A DNA stretch of 64,000 nt from Spirosoma foliorum (GCF_014117325.1 NZ_CP059732.1:8569501-8633500); one strand, 5' to 3'; counted from the stretch's first letter, positions 26,295 to 34,500 are shown. Program-made: numbers and translations. Notes: generated by a model not told the origin, from the sequence alone.

Positions 26295-26552
26295 CTAATT
26301 GCTGATTGGTTGAGTAATAGCGAATTTTTGAAAGGAGTAAATTCGATGTTTGCCATTGTCTTTTACGGCCCAGTTTTCCCAAAAGCAAATGACCAGAAGC
26401 CATTGCGAAATATCGGCCTGACGGGCTTCGTAGCCACGTTGGCGTAGCGACTTTTTTACGTCCAGCGTAGTGGTGCTGCCGTTAGCCAGAATGAGTGCCG
26501 TGGCTACAAATCGAATAACCAGCGGGTCTAATTTTTTACGTTGTGCCTCCAT
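26295..26552 (-). CDS. Small helical protein coupled to the PARP gene
   Basis: Start ATG 26552 lies 1 bp after the PARP stop codon, giving 85 residues (MEAQRKKLDPLVIRF). The longer frame to 26660 lies within PARP and is rejected. Helices at VIRFVATALILANG and TLDVKKSLRQRGYEARQADISQWL, then a short aromatic hairpin, look like a small winged-helix/HTH unit. With the tight coupling it is probably co-expressed with PARP and may be a partner or antagonist; this is inference. Confidence 0.6.
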   Translation of the reverse strand: MEAQRKKLDPLVIRFVATALILANGSTTTLDVKKSLRQRGYEARQADISQWLLVICFWENWAVKDNGKHRIYSFQKFAITQPISN

Positions 26553-26553
26553 C

Positions 26554-27912
26554 TTACGATTTGATTCTGACGATGTACCGAACCGTACATTGCGCCTGGT
26601 TGTAAACAATGAATTCGTTCTTTTGCAGACTAACTCCCTGACGGGCAAATACTGAATCATAGCGGGAATCCAGTTTCTTTAGCGCGTTGCCGTCCAACTG
26701 CATATGCTGCGGTTCGTGTTTGGTCAGTTCCAGTTGCTCACCAACATGTACTTCATAAATAGCGAGATACGCTTCATTCTGACGACCGTTGGTCCAGACC
26801 GAACCGTTCAGCGATGTATAATTGAGCGACTTGCTGAATTGGTCGGCGAAGTAGATTCCGTATCCGAACATTTTGCCTGTAATCACTGCGTTCGCCGGGC
26901 GCAACACTAAGCCATTTTTTAGAATTGATAACCAGTTTTCGCTCCGGCTACCGTGCCAGAGAGCCAGCGTTTTACGATTTTGTTGTTTACCTACGTAGGC
27001 ATTGAAAGCAGCATCGGTAGCAGCATGACGTACGCTGAAAGCCGCGTCGAATTTATGGGCATTTTCCCCCATCATTTTCTTGATGAGCTTTAGAACATGA
27101 TTGTCCGTTTCGGGTTCGATGGTCAGATTCATGCTTTCCAGAAGCGTTGGCGGAGCCTGATCGGGACTGGTAGGAACGGGGGCCAGTTCAACCTGACCAC
27201 GCATTACATCGAGCGTAGCCTGTTCATCGGCGAGATTGTCGCGGAGGGGTTGCAAATCATCATCCGAAAGCGGTGCATTGCCTACCAGGTGCTGGCCTAC
27301 GTGGGTCATCCGGCGCGGAATCACTTTAAACAGGTCGAGGAGTCTGGAATTGAAGGCGCTTGTGTTCATGCCTACTCGAAGTTGCGTTGCCAGCTCATCG
27401 AGCATTTGTTGAGCCGTTTCGACTTGCTTGCGGGTAACCTGCTGAGCTGTGACGGTATAATTCTGAAAAATAGACAGATTTGCTAGGTCTAGCAGTCGAC
27501 TCATCAGGCCACGTACGGTTGGGTCGGCAATGGTACTGGCATCTGTTGCAGGGCTGGATTCTGCAAAAAGATGGGTTTGGTCGGTATAGCCCTTGGCGGT
27601 TTTCTCACGGAGTTTCTGGTTCCACTGCGCTAGGGGATGGGTAGCTTTATTGCGAAAACCACCTACCCGGCCGTAGTAGACATCGAACGTACCGTTTTCA
27701 TTTTCACGCATTTCATAGAATTTGTTGTTGTTTTCGGCGGTCACCATAATCAGTTTCACTGTCCGTAGGGTCGAGTTGGGTGATTCGGATGGCATAGGCC
27801 TAACTTGTTCAGCAGGAGTAAGCTTCGGAGTATTGGGGTGTGGGCGAACGGTAGTATCGGTATCGACTGAGGCAGGGCGGTTCCATACCCGTTGGAGCAA
27901 CTGGTTCAGCAT
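26554..27912 (-). CDS. Bacterial poly(ADP-ribose) polymerase with WGR domain
   Basis: A 452-residue protein. After a Pro-rich linker, a WGR domain (about 50-117: KFYEMRENENGTFDVYYGRVG) is followed by a PARP regulatory helical domain (about 130-250) and the catalytic domain. The H-Y-E triad motif is visible: LALWHGSRSENW (His, about 322), GKMFGYGIYFAD (Tyr, about 355) and NEFIVYN (Glu, about 430). This is the WGR-PRD-ART order of eukaryotic PARP2/3, which is rare in bacteria. PARPs transfer ADP-ribose from NAD+ to proteins or DNA ends, classically at breaks. Here a small helical gene is coupled downstream; a 10-bp periodic repeat array precedes it. Confidence 0.9.
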   Translation of the reverse strand: MLNQLLQRVWNRPASVDTDTTVRPHPNTPKLTPAEQVRPMPSESPNSTLRTVKLIMVTAENNNKFYEMRENENGTFDVYYGRVGGFRNKATHPLAQWNQKLREKTAKGYTDQTHLFAESSPATDASTIADPTVRGLMSRLLDLANLSIFQNYTVTAQQVTRKQVETAQQMLDELATQLRVGMNTSAFNSRLLDLFKVIPRRMTHVGQHLVGNAPLSDDDLQPLRDNLADEQATLDVMRGQVELAPVPTSPDQAPPTLLESMNLTIEPETDNHVLKLIKKMMGENAHKFDAAFSVRHAATDAAFNAYVGKQQNRKTLALWHGSRSENWLSILKNGLVLRPANAVITGKMFGYGIYFADQFSKSLNYTSLNGSVWTNGRQNEAYLAIYEVHVGEQLELTKHEPQHMQLDGNALKKLDSRYDSVFARQGVSLQKNEFIVYNQAQCTVRYIVRIKS

Positions 27913-27919
27913 AATCGTA

Positions 27920-28049
27920 GTCAGGAGTTGTGAAGGATAGTCAAGTATTGTCAGGAATGGTCAGGTTTTGTCAAGGGTTGTCAGAAATGGTCAGGGCTTG
28001 TTTAATAGCTACTCCTGACAAAACCTGACTATTTCTGACAACTCCTGAC
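27920..28049. repeat. 10-bp periodic GTCAGG array with inverted second half
   Basis: Eight decamers beginning GTCA or GTGA run head to tail from 27920 to 27999 (GTCAGGAGTT, GTGAAGGATA, GTCAAGTATT, GTCAGGAATG, GTCAGGTTTT, ...), followed by a short spacer and four reverse-complement decamers ending CCTGAC/TCTGAC to 28049. The period equals about one helical turn. A second reverse array lies at 29822-29861. The pair could fold into a long hairpin, and lies between the PARP start and the end of small protein B. Confidence 0.75.
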
Positions 28050-28056
28050 CATTTAC

Positions 28057-28452
28057 TTAGGCCAGCATTTTGCGTAAAACGCCAAGCCGGTTGCGGGAGA
28101 AGCCAACCGTTTTTTCGGAAAAATGGCTGTAATCGGAGCTGAGATCAAAGGCCAGCCGATGGCCGGGAGCCGATGCATAAGCTACTAATAATTCCTGCCA
28201 CTGAAGATTATAGGCAAAGTGCGACAACAGCAGCCGTCCACGATTCAGGTATTTCTTTTGTTTTGGGGTCAGGCCAGACCAATCCGTATCGTCGGGCCGG
28301 AGTAAAGCAGGGAGCGCCGTTGCAGGAGCATCCGGGTGTAGTTGCTGAAGTAAAAATAAACCCAGTTCGAGGTCAACTAATTGCCGGGTCGAAAGCGACG
28401 GGCGGGGCGTGTAAGCCGATGTGTTTGCGCGGGGACGTGAGGTATGAGTCAT
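28057..28452 (-). CDS. Small protein B, paralogue of the 25398 gene
   Basis: A 131-residue helical protein, paralogous to small protein A (VDLELGLFLLQQL, KYLNRGRLLLSHFA, FSRNRLGVLRKMLA). No known domain. It lies upstream of PARP on the same strand with the decamer array between. Its promoter has a perfect TACTTTTG -7 box and the shared operator, in the divergent region with the WYL regulator gene, so that regulator is the best candidate to control it. Confidence 0.65.
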   Translation of the reverse strand: MTHTSRPRANTSAYTPRPSLSTRQLVDLELGLFLLQQLHPDAPATALPALLRPDDTDWSGLTPKQKKYLNRGRLLLSHFAYNLQWQELLVAYASAPGHRLAFDLSSDYSHFSEKTVGFSRNRLGVLRKMLA

Positions 28453-28477
28453 GATAAGTCTATGTGATTGTCCGATT

Positions 28478-28514
28478 CAAAAGTATACTACCAAAAACGT
28501 AATCTATTTACGGT
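28478..28514 (-). promoter_or_regulatory. Shared operator and TACTTTTG -7 box of small protein B, divergent with WYL regulator
   Basis: AACGTAA-TCTAT-TTACGGT at 28496-28514, one mismatch from palindromic, is followed in the sense of the gene by 11 bp and TACTTTTG (28478-28485 complement), a perfect match to TAnnTTTG. It starts 44 bp above the start codon, the same as at 25894. It lies about 100 bp before the WYL regulator start, so a single site could serve both genes. Confidence 0.65.
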
Positions 28515-28612
28515 CTTCTTTTTTATTGAAAAAAAATTTTGCTCCTTTGTGCTCGCCAAATATAATCACAATATCGGTGAATATATTTCACTTGTATTAT
28601 ATATAATATTGT

Positions 28613-29683
28613 ATGCCTATAACCCGCTCAGCTTTTCAACGGTATCGACTCATCGACGAAATCATTAGTCGGTACCCCCGCCGATACTCCAAGCAGAAAC
28701 TTTTTGAACTATGTCAGGACAAATGCGGCATCCGGTCCATTTCGTCGCTCGAAAAGGATATCCAGCGGATGCGCGAAGACCACGACGCGCCTATTGAATA
28801 CGACAAACGGGCTAACGGTTACTATTACAGCAATCCGCAGTTCAGGCTGCTGAACTTAATGCTAACCCCCGACGACATGGAGGCTCTGGAGCAGGCGCGC
28901 GAAGTACTGGCGGCTACACAGGGCGCATCGGTGGCCGATGAACTAGATAATGCCTTGCAACGTGTGCGGCAGAGTCTGGACATTATTCGGGAAGTGAAAA
29001 CCGATGCGCCGACACGACGGGTTGTGTATGTTGAGGAGAAAATCCTGGGTGGCAATCGACAGTACGTGCCTGTATTGATTCGGGCCGTGAATCAGAATCG
29101 GCAAGTGGCGTTTCGGTATCTAAAGCACGAAGAGGCCGTGTCGATGAGTGGCAGCCTTACCATGCGTAAAGCGAAAGCCCGTACCGTTGACCCCAATCTT
29201 GTTACCCTCGATCGACCTAAACTGCGAATTTTACACCCGATTTTATTGCGGGAAGTAGCGGATAGCTGGTACGTCATTGGCTACGATGCGGCCAGTGGGG
29301 GCGAAAAAACCTTCGCGCTGGATCGCATGAGCGAGCTTGAGTTACTAGATGATCCCTGCGATGTTCCGGGCGCCATATTGACCAATGTGAGCGAATTGTT
29401 CGAACACATTTATGGCATAACCGATAGCCACGGCCCCGTCGAAGACATTGTCTTATCCTTCAGCCCCTTGTTCGGGCGTTATGTGAAGGCCAAACCCATT
29501 CACCAGACGCAGGAAGTCCTGAGCGACACCGATACCGAATGCGTTGTACGGCTTCGACTGGCGCCCAACCGCGACCTGCTCATGCACCTGCGCAGCTACG
29601 GCGAACACCTCACTGTACTGCAACCAGAGAGTCTGGTGAAAGAGATGAAAACGTCGCTGGAGGCTACGCTGGCGAAGTATTGA
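28613..29683 (+). CDS. WYL-domain transcriptional regulator
   Basis: A 356-residue protein. The N-terminal winged helix-turn-helix (about 8-75: YRLIDEIISRYP, SKQKLFELCQ, SSLEKDIQRMRED) precedes a helical segment and the WYL domain (about 140-320). The WYL signature is SWYVIGYDA with downstream FALDRMSELEL; the C-terminal WCX-like extension ends the protein. WYL proteins sense nucleotides or nucleic acids and regulate defence loci and DNA-damage genes. The gene is divergent from small protein B and shares its operator region. It is the best candidate regulator of the PARP/UBL regulon, by position only. Confidence 0.85.
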   Translation: MPITRSAFQRYRLIDEIISRYPRRYSKQKLFELCQDKCGIRSISSLEKDIQRMREDHDAPIEYDKRANGYYYSNPQFRLLNLMLTPDDMEALEQAREVLAATQGASVADELDNALQRVRQSLDIIREVKTDAPTRRVVYVEEKILGGNRQYVPVLIRAVNQNRQVAFRYLKHEEAVSMSGSLTMRKAKARTVDPNLVTLDRPKLRILHPILLREVADSWYVIGYDAASGGEKTFALDRMSELELLDDPCDVPGAILTNVSELFEHIYGITDSHGPVEDIVLSFSPLFGRYVKAKPIHQTQEVLSDTDTECVVRLRLAPNRDLLMHLRSYGEHLTVLQPESLVKEMKTSLEATLAKY

Positions 29684-29702
29684 ACTACACGAAATACGTG
29701 AG

Positions 29703-29800
29703 GTCAGGTTCTTTAACCTGACTCATAAGGTTTCTCAAAACCTATATGTGCGTACACATAGGTTTTGAGAAACCTAAAATGTCGGTTATTAGTAACCGAC
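29703..29800. repeat. Three consecutive hairpins downstream of the WYL gene
   Basis: Hairpin 1 GTCAGGTTCTTTAACCTGAC at 29703-29722, hairpin 2 with AGGTTTCTCAAAACCTAT arms at 29728-29775, and hairpin 3 GTCGGTTATTAGTAACCGAC at 29781-29800. Hairpins 1 and 3 have similar 20-bp stems around the larger one, giving a compound element. A role as a terminator or REP-like mobile unit is possible. Confidence 0.7.
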
Positions 29801-29821
29801 ACCACGACTCCACGTCGAAGC

Positions 29822-29861
29822 AATCCCTGACCATTCTTGACAAATCCTGACTATACCCAAC
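29822..29861. repeat. Reverse-oriented CCTGAC decamer array upstream of the YdeI-like gene
   Basis: Consecutive 10-bp units AATCCCTGAC, CATTCTTGAC, AAATCCTGAC and TATACCCAAC end in CATTTACC just before ATG 29871. The last part, CAACCATTTAC, resembles the end of the array at 28010-28056 (GACCATTTAC). Confidence 0.6.
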
Positions 29862-29870
29862 CATTTACCT

Positions 29871-30398
29871 ATGCCCTCATTTACAACAACCCTTCAGAAA
29901 TTCGGTGAAAAAGGAGATAAAACCCGGTGGACGTACATCGAGATTCCGGTTGCCATTAGCGATGAACTGAAACCCGGACAGAAAAAGTCGTTTCGGGTGA
30001 AGGGAACGCTGGACAATTACCCCATTAAACTGGTTGCCCTACTTCCGATGGGGCGATCCATAAACCCAGATGGCGGTTTTATGATGCCCATAAACGCCAC
30101 CATGCGCCGGGGAATCGGGAAGGAAGAGGAAGGAACACAAATCAAGGTCACCCTTGAAGTCGATAACGATCCATTGCCGCAGTCCGCTGATCTGCTCGAT
30201 TGCTTAGAAGACGATCCAACCGCATTGGCGAACTTCCGAAAGTTGAGCCCTAGCCATCAGAACTACTTCAGTAACTGGATTGAAGACGCTAAAACCATCG
30301 ATACCAAAACCAAACGACTGACACAGGCCGTCACAGGTTTGTCGTTGGGAATGAATTTCGGTGAGATGATCCGGCATTTTAAACCAGGATTTATTTGA
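29871..30398 (+). CDS. YdeI/OmpD-associated family protein (DUF1905 domain)
   Basis: A 175-residue protein. The N-terminal DUF1905 beta-barrel (about 5-95: TRWTYIEIPVAIS, FRVKGTLDNYPIKL, GGFMMPINATMRRGI) is followed by the YdeI-like helical segment (about 115-175: LANFRKLSPSHQNYFSNWIE, AKTIDTKTKRL). The family is widespread and uncharacterised; stress-linked roles have been proposed. Its final codons are part of an inverted repeat continuing to 30511. It follows the WYL regulator and a decamer array, so membership in the locus is plausible. Confidence 0.8.
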   Translation: MPSFTTTLQKFGEKGDKTRWTYIEIPVAISDELKPGQKKSFRVKGTLDNYPIKLVALLPMGRSINPDGGFMMPINATMRRGIGKEEEGTQIKVTLEVDNDPLPQSADLLDCLEDDPTALANFRKLSPSHQNYFSNWIEDAKTIDTKTKRLTQAVTGLSLGMNFGEMIRHFKPGFI

Positions 30399-30511
30399 TT
30401 TTACTGACCGACCTTGATTTTTATAGATTAGGTGATTTAGCTTTCAAAGAAAGCCGAAGGCTAAAATCATAAAAATCACAGTCGGTCAGTAAAATCAAAT
30501 AAATCCTGGTT
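30382..30511. terminator. 31-bp inverted repeat between convergent genes
   Basis: The sequence 30382-30412, which includes the last codons and stop of the YdeI-like gene, is repeated as exact complement at 30481-30511, just before the TonB receptor stop. Arms read AACCAGGATTTATTTGATTT... The centre has a further AT-rich imperfect stem. It probably acts as a bidirectional terminator. Confidence 0.7.
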
Positions 30512-30515
30512 CAGA

Positions 30516-32999
30516 CTAATTAAACGGTAAAATCAGTTTCAAACAGATATTCCGGCCCATGCCGTACATGCCGAGGTGGCCGTTGGGCGATTGGGTGAAA
30601 TATTCGAAATACTTTAACCGACTCAGGTTCGATTGGTAAGCAACGTCGAACAGATTATTGACCTGAAACACCACATGCCAGGCGGGCTTGTTTTGGCTCA
30701 CACGAATCGACGCATCAGCACCCGCATTGACCAGCGTGTAAGCGGCCGTTGCTGTTTCGGTATCGTTCAGACCCAGATATCGATCTTGCCGGGCGTTATA
30801 ATCCACGTCGGCTTTGATTGTGATGTCGGTGAGCCATTTAGACTTTGTTGGAAGAAGCTGGCTGACACCTGTCGATATGCGTAGGGGAGGAATAAAAGGC
30901 AGATATTGGCCCAGAACACCCGCATCGGTGTACCGCTGCCCCCGATTATAGCCGTATACCAGTGCAATACTATTGTCGAACGTGAAGCCCCGCCAGGTAG
31001 TTGGATGTAAACTGAGTTGGGTTTCGAAGCCGTACAATTGAGCCGAAGACTGCTGATATTGGTAGGTTTTGTTACCCGGCACAATCACGACGGGCTCACC
31101 CTGCGCATCGACCAGTTGCGTGAGGGAAATGTAGTTCTGAATGAAGTTATTGAACACGCTTACCCCAAAATTGACGTCTGGAAAGGTGGCTGTCAGACCA
31201 AGATCTTGCTGAAAACTAAACTCGGGATTGAAGTTTCGGTTACCGATATAGACAATATGGGCACCGGGATCGAGTCCGTTAGAGGCAATTTCGGTGATGC
31301 TCGGCGCCCGGTAGCCACGAGCAATATTGGCTTTGAGTGCTAGCTTGTCTGAAAACTCGTACGTTGCGCCCAGACTCATCGAAATACCCGTAAATGATTG
31401 ATGGAGAGCGGGAAACTGCAAGGCTGATCTGGTAGTATCGGGTAAAGTTGCGTGTTGTTCGAAACCCGTTCGTGGATCGACACGTACGTAAAAATCATCT
31501 CCGGTCAAGCGTCGTCGGTCGTAGCGTAAACCACCACTCAACGTCAGCTTCTCGGCTTGCCATTTCAGGAAAACGAACGTGCCGACATCAAAGAGATTGT
31601 AATCCGGGATGGGGAAAGCTGTGCCATTTTTGTTTTTGTTGGACTGATACATTCCGTTAACGCCCACCGTTGTTGCCAGCTTCCCGAGGTTTGGCAGGTT
31701 ATACCGTAGTCCATAATTAAAGGTATTTAGCCGAACGAATAAACCAGCCTGATCGGGTTGGGTTGGGTGGTTGTATTCCCGACGTACGTTTTGCTGAAAG
31801 GCCAGCAGTAAATCGATCTCGCCGTTGCCAATCTGATAGTGATTATTGGTATGGAGTCGATAGTGCTGAATGTGCTGATGGAGTGGGCTAAGCTTATACG
31901 ATGACAGTTCGCTGGCAGGTACAATTGGGCGATGCCGGATGTCGTCCAGATCGGCTTCGGCAACCTGTCTGGTGAACTGGCGGGTCAATGAATCGCGGCT
32001 GCCGTCGGGAATCCCCTGCAAATTGTCGTAAAGTGAAGCGCCGAAACGAGAGTACCCTTGGTGTCCCGAATAGCCAAACATGGCCGTTAATGTTCGCTCC
32101 GAAAAGCCGGTATTATAAACCCGCCCGTCAATCTTGTTGGTGTAAGTGGTCGCGGCTCGTATGGAACCACGCAAATTCCAGGCCCAGCGCGATCCACCCG
32201 ACGCCAGACTCAGCGATTCGCCCAACAGCCGGTTATTCGATTGATATTCCGTTACAATCCCAACTTTGAGTTTGCCTTCGGTATCTTTTGGGTAGTTTGG
32301 CATCATGCTCACCACACCCGCCAACGCGTCGGAGCCGTACATTAAACTGGCTGGTCCTTTGATTACTTCTGCCCGGCTGATGTTGTAATTATCGACCTCA
32401 ATACCATGCTCATCACCCCATTGCTGCCCCTCCTGCCGAACGCCATCGTAAAGGGTCAACACACGGTTATAGCCCAGGCCGCGGATAAAGGGTTTGGAAA
32501 TATTCGGGCCTGTTTTAACGGCGTTCAGACCCGGTGCATTCTTGACCAGTACGTCGATGATATTGCTGCTACTTGAACTCTCGATGGCCCGCGACGAAAT
32601 GGCCAGAATCGCGACGGGGTTCTGGCGGAGAAGCGTTCCGCGCGTAACTCCTGTAACAACAACCTCATTGAGCGCATTCACAACAGGGAGTAAAATAGCA
32701 TTGTACTGGTCCGTTTGGGCACTAATTTGTAATGTGTCGGATTTGTAGCCGACGCAGGAAATAATCAACTCATGCGCTAACGTATCGGCCTTGATCGAGA
32801 GCGAAAACTGCCCTCGAGCGTCAGTAATCGCCCCTTTACTTTGTCCGGCCAGGCTTACGTTGCCAAACGGAATAGGTTTATGATTGTCGGCATCGGTAAC
32901 TGAGCCGTGAATAATTCGGGTAGGAGATGGCTGTGCATACAACATGCCTAGCCCAAGACTATAGAGTCCCAAGCTAATCAGCAGGAAAAATTTGTTCAT
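30516..32999 (-). CDS. TonB-dependent outer-membrane receptor
   Basis: An 827-residue protein with a signal peptide (to about 22), an N-terminal CarboxypepD_reg-like domain (about 25-105: HGSVTDADNHKPIPFGNVS, GQFSLSIKADTLAHE), a TonB-box-like ALNEVVVTGV (about 108-118), a plug domain (to about 235: SKPFIRGLGYNRVLTLYDGV, SLMYGSDALAGVV) and a 22-strand barrel ending in NICLKLILPFN. The preceding gene encodes a His-rich membrane protein, so a metal or metal-chelate substrate is likely (inference). It is the least similar of the three receptors in the window. Confidence 0.93.
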   Translation of the reverse strand: MNKFFLLISLGLYSLGLGMLYAQPSPTRIIHGSVTDADNHKPIPFGNVSLAGQSKGAITDARGQFSLSIKADTLAHELIISCVGYKSDTLQISAQTDQYNAILLPVVNALNEVVVTGVTRGTLLRQNPVAILAISSRAIESSSSSNIIDVLVKNAPGLNAVKTGPNISKPFIRGLGYNRVLTLYDGVRQEGQQWGDEHGIEVDNYNISRAEVIKGPASLMYGSDALAGVVSMMPNYPKDTEGKLKVGIVTEYQSNNRLLGESLSLASGGSRWAWNLRGSIRAATTYTNKIDGRVYNTGFSERTLTAMFGYSGHQGYSRFGASLYDNLQGIPDGSRDSLTRQFTRQVAEADLDDIRHRPIVPASELSSYKLSPLHQHIQHYRLHTNNHYQIGNGEIDLLLAFQQNVRREYNHPTQPDQAGLFVRLNTFNYGLRYNLPNLGKLATTVGVNGMYQSNKNKNGTAFPIPDYNLFDVGTFVFLKWQAEKLTLSGGLRYDRRRLTGDDFYVRVDPRTGFEQHATLPDTTRSALQFPALHQSFTGISMSLGATYEFSDKLALKANIARGYRAPSITEIASNGLDPGAHIVYIGNRNFNPEFSFQQDLGLTATFPDVNFGVSVFNNFIQNYISLTQLVDAQGEPVVIVPGNKTYQYQQSSAQLYGFETQLSLHPTTWRGFTFDNSIALVYGYNRGQRYTDAGVLGQYLPFIPPLRISTGVSQLLPTKSKWLTDITIKADVDYNARQDRYLGLNDTETATAAYTLVNAGADASIRVSQNKPAWHVVFQVNNLFDVAYQSNLSRLKYFEYFTQSPNGHLGMYGMGRNICLKLILPFN

Positions 33000-33058
33000 T
33001 CAGGGTGTTAACGTTTGGTGAAGTATTCCAGAGAATACAGCATGAAGGAGAAGGAATG

Positions 33059-33130
33059 GATAATGAGTAATACACAATGAATAATTAGGCTATTCCCCCA
33101 TTATGCATTGTCCATTATACACTATTCATT
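33059..33130. repeat. AT-rich inverted repeat (AATGAATAAT/ATTATGCATT)
   Basis: GGATAATGAGTAATACACAA/TGAATAATTA and the near-complement CATTATGCATTGTCCATTAT/ACACTATTCATT form an imperfect stem in the gap between the TonB receptor and the His-rich gene. It resembles stem-loop repeats common in the phylum. Confidence 0.55.
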
Positions 33131-33138
33131 AAAATTTC

Positions 33139-33507
33139 TTACCAAACGATGGGTGGACCCCGGTGAGAGAAGCAACGGAAACGGAAATGGGACTGAAAGG
33201 AGCGATTCTTAAACAGAAAAACCGACTGCAAACGCTCCCGTAGCAGAAATAAAAACGCAAAGAAACTACCAACAACCACGGGCAGGTTAGCCGCCAGATC
33301 GAGCAGCAGAATTTCCTGCGCTGTATGGTTATTGGGAAGAATAGGCCCTTTCCCGAAAGGCCAGTAAGGGTGAGCGTGGACGATCAGTTTACCACTCGGC
33401 AGGCGGTGCGCGTGGCGAAATACCACACCGTTGAGCCACATCGCCAGAAAGAGGCCAAGCAGCAAACGGGCTACGCGCAACCGATGTATGTGGAGCAAAC
33501 CGAGCAT
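33139..33507 (-). CDS. Small His-rich membrane protein upstream of TonB receptor
   Basis: A 122-residue protein with two hydrophobic segments (about 10-28 and 68-92) and the His cluster FRHAHRLPSGKLIVHAHPYW (about 30-50), plus NNHTAQEILLLD. Proteins of this type (HxH...HAHP) occur before TonB receptors in Bacteroidota. Metal handling at the inner membrane is inferred. About 140 bp separate it from the receptor, with an inverted repeat between. Confidence 0.65.
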   Translation of the reverse strand: MLGLLHIHRLRVARLLLGLFLAMWLNGVVFRHAHRLPSGKLIVHAHPYWPFGKGPILPNNHTAQEILLLDLAANLPVVVGSFFAFLFLLRERLQSVFLFKNRSFQSHFRFRCFSHRGPPIVW

Positions 33508-33641
33508 TGATTCGTGGGAATCAGTCTATCAAACCTGTACCAAAGATACGCAGGCTTACTATAATTGGTTTTAGACGAGTCTAAAAAAAATGTTTCATTG
33601 ATTAAATGGCCATTTTGTGGCTTGGAGAGCGAGGGAATTTG

Positions 33642-33720
33642 TTTTTCTGACGGGATTTACTGGATAAATAGGATTAATTGACTAGGAAAATCCTGTTTAT
33701 CCTGTAAATCCCGTCAAAAA
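33642..33720. repeat. Dispersed palindromic repeat, family GACAGGATTTACA, copy 2
   Basis: TTTTTCTGACGGGATTTAC ... GTAAATCCCGTCAAAAA, with the internal AGGATTA/TCCTGTTTATCC variant. It sits before the SDR gene; a GACCTTTG promoter-like box follows at 33729-33736. Confidence 0.75.
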
Positions 33721-33771
33721 CTTTTAGCGACCTTTGCGCCGGGCCGCCGTTGCGGTTTAGAAATCAATCCT

Positions 33772-34494
33772 ATGACCGTCGAAAATAAAACTATCATCAT
33801 CTCGGGAGCCTCGAGAGGAATTGGCCGGGCAACAGCTTTGCTCTTAGCCGAACACGGTGCCAATGTTGTTGTAACCGCGCGCAACGCCGATGAACTCAAT
33901 CAACTCGAAAAAGAAGCCACCGAAGGGCATGTTCGGGGTAAAATTGTAGCCGTTCCCGGCGATGTTACCAATGAATCGGACATGGAATCGGTTGTGCAAA
34001 CTACCCTTGACCAATTCAAACACATTGATGTCGTTATCAACAACGCGGGTTACGGTGTTTTCAAAAACGTAGATGAACTCACCGTCAGCGAGTGGGACGA
34101 CCTGATGGCTACCAACGTAAAAGGTACGTTTATCCTGACCAAAGCTGCGTTACCAAGCCTGAAGGCACAAGGTTCGGGGCATATCATTGTGGTGGCATCG
34201 GACGTAGCCAAGCGCACCTTCGCGGGTGGATCGTTATACACGGCAAGCAAGTACGCACAGGAAGCGTTCACGGGTGCACTGCGGAAAGAAGTTCGTTCGT
34301 TTGGCATTAAAGTGACGGGTGTTTATTCTGGTCTGGTAGACTCGAATTTCCACGCCAAAGGTGATCGCTCAGACAAACGGGCGAGTTGGCTCCAGAACGA
34401 AGACATGGCCGAATCGATGCTGTTTATTGTCAGCCGCCCGGCGCATGTGGTCATTGACGAATTCATGGTGCACCCGTTATCGCAGGAGTATTGA
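33772..34494 (+). CDS. Short-chain dehydrogenase/reductase
   Basis: A 240-residue SDR with GASRGIGRA (residues 12-20) for NAD(P) binding, NNAGYGVF (NNAG motif), catalytic Ser in VVASDVAKRTF region, and YTASKYAQ (YxxxK, about 156-160). The Arg at TARN suggests NADP(H). Substrate unknown; such genes are often annotated as 3-oxoacyl-ACP-reductase-like. Confidence 0.9.
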   Translation: MTVENKTIIISGASRGIGRATALLLAEHGANVVVTARNADELNQLEKEATEGHVRGKIVAVPGDVTNESDMESVVQTTLDQFKHIDVVINNAGYGVFKNVDELTVSEWDDLMATNVKGTFILTKAALPSLKAQGSGHIIVVASDVAKRTFAGGSLYTASKYAQEAFTGALRKEVRSFGIKVTGVYSGLVDSNFHAKGDRSDKRASWLQNEDMAESMLFIVSRPAHVVIDEFMVHPLSQEY

Positions 34495-34500
34495 TTGAAA

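Noticed and set aside
27920..28049. Tandem short repeats considered as a CRISPR array
   Set aside because: Units are 10 bp and contiguous, without 25-40-bp repeats or unique spacers, and no cas genes are present.
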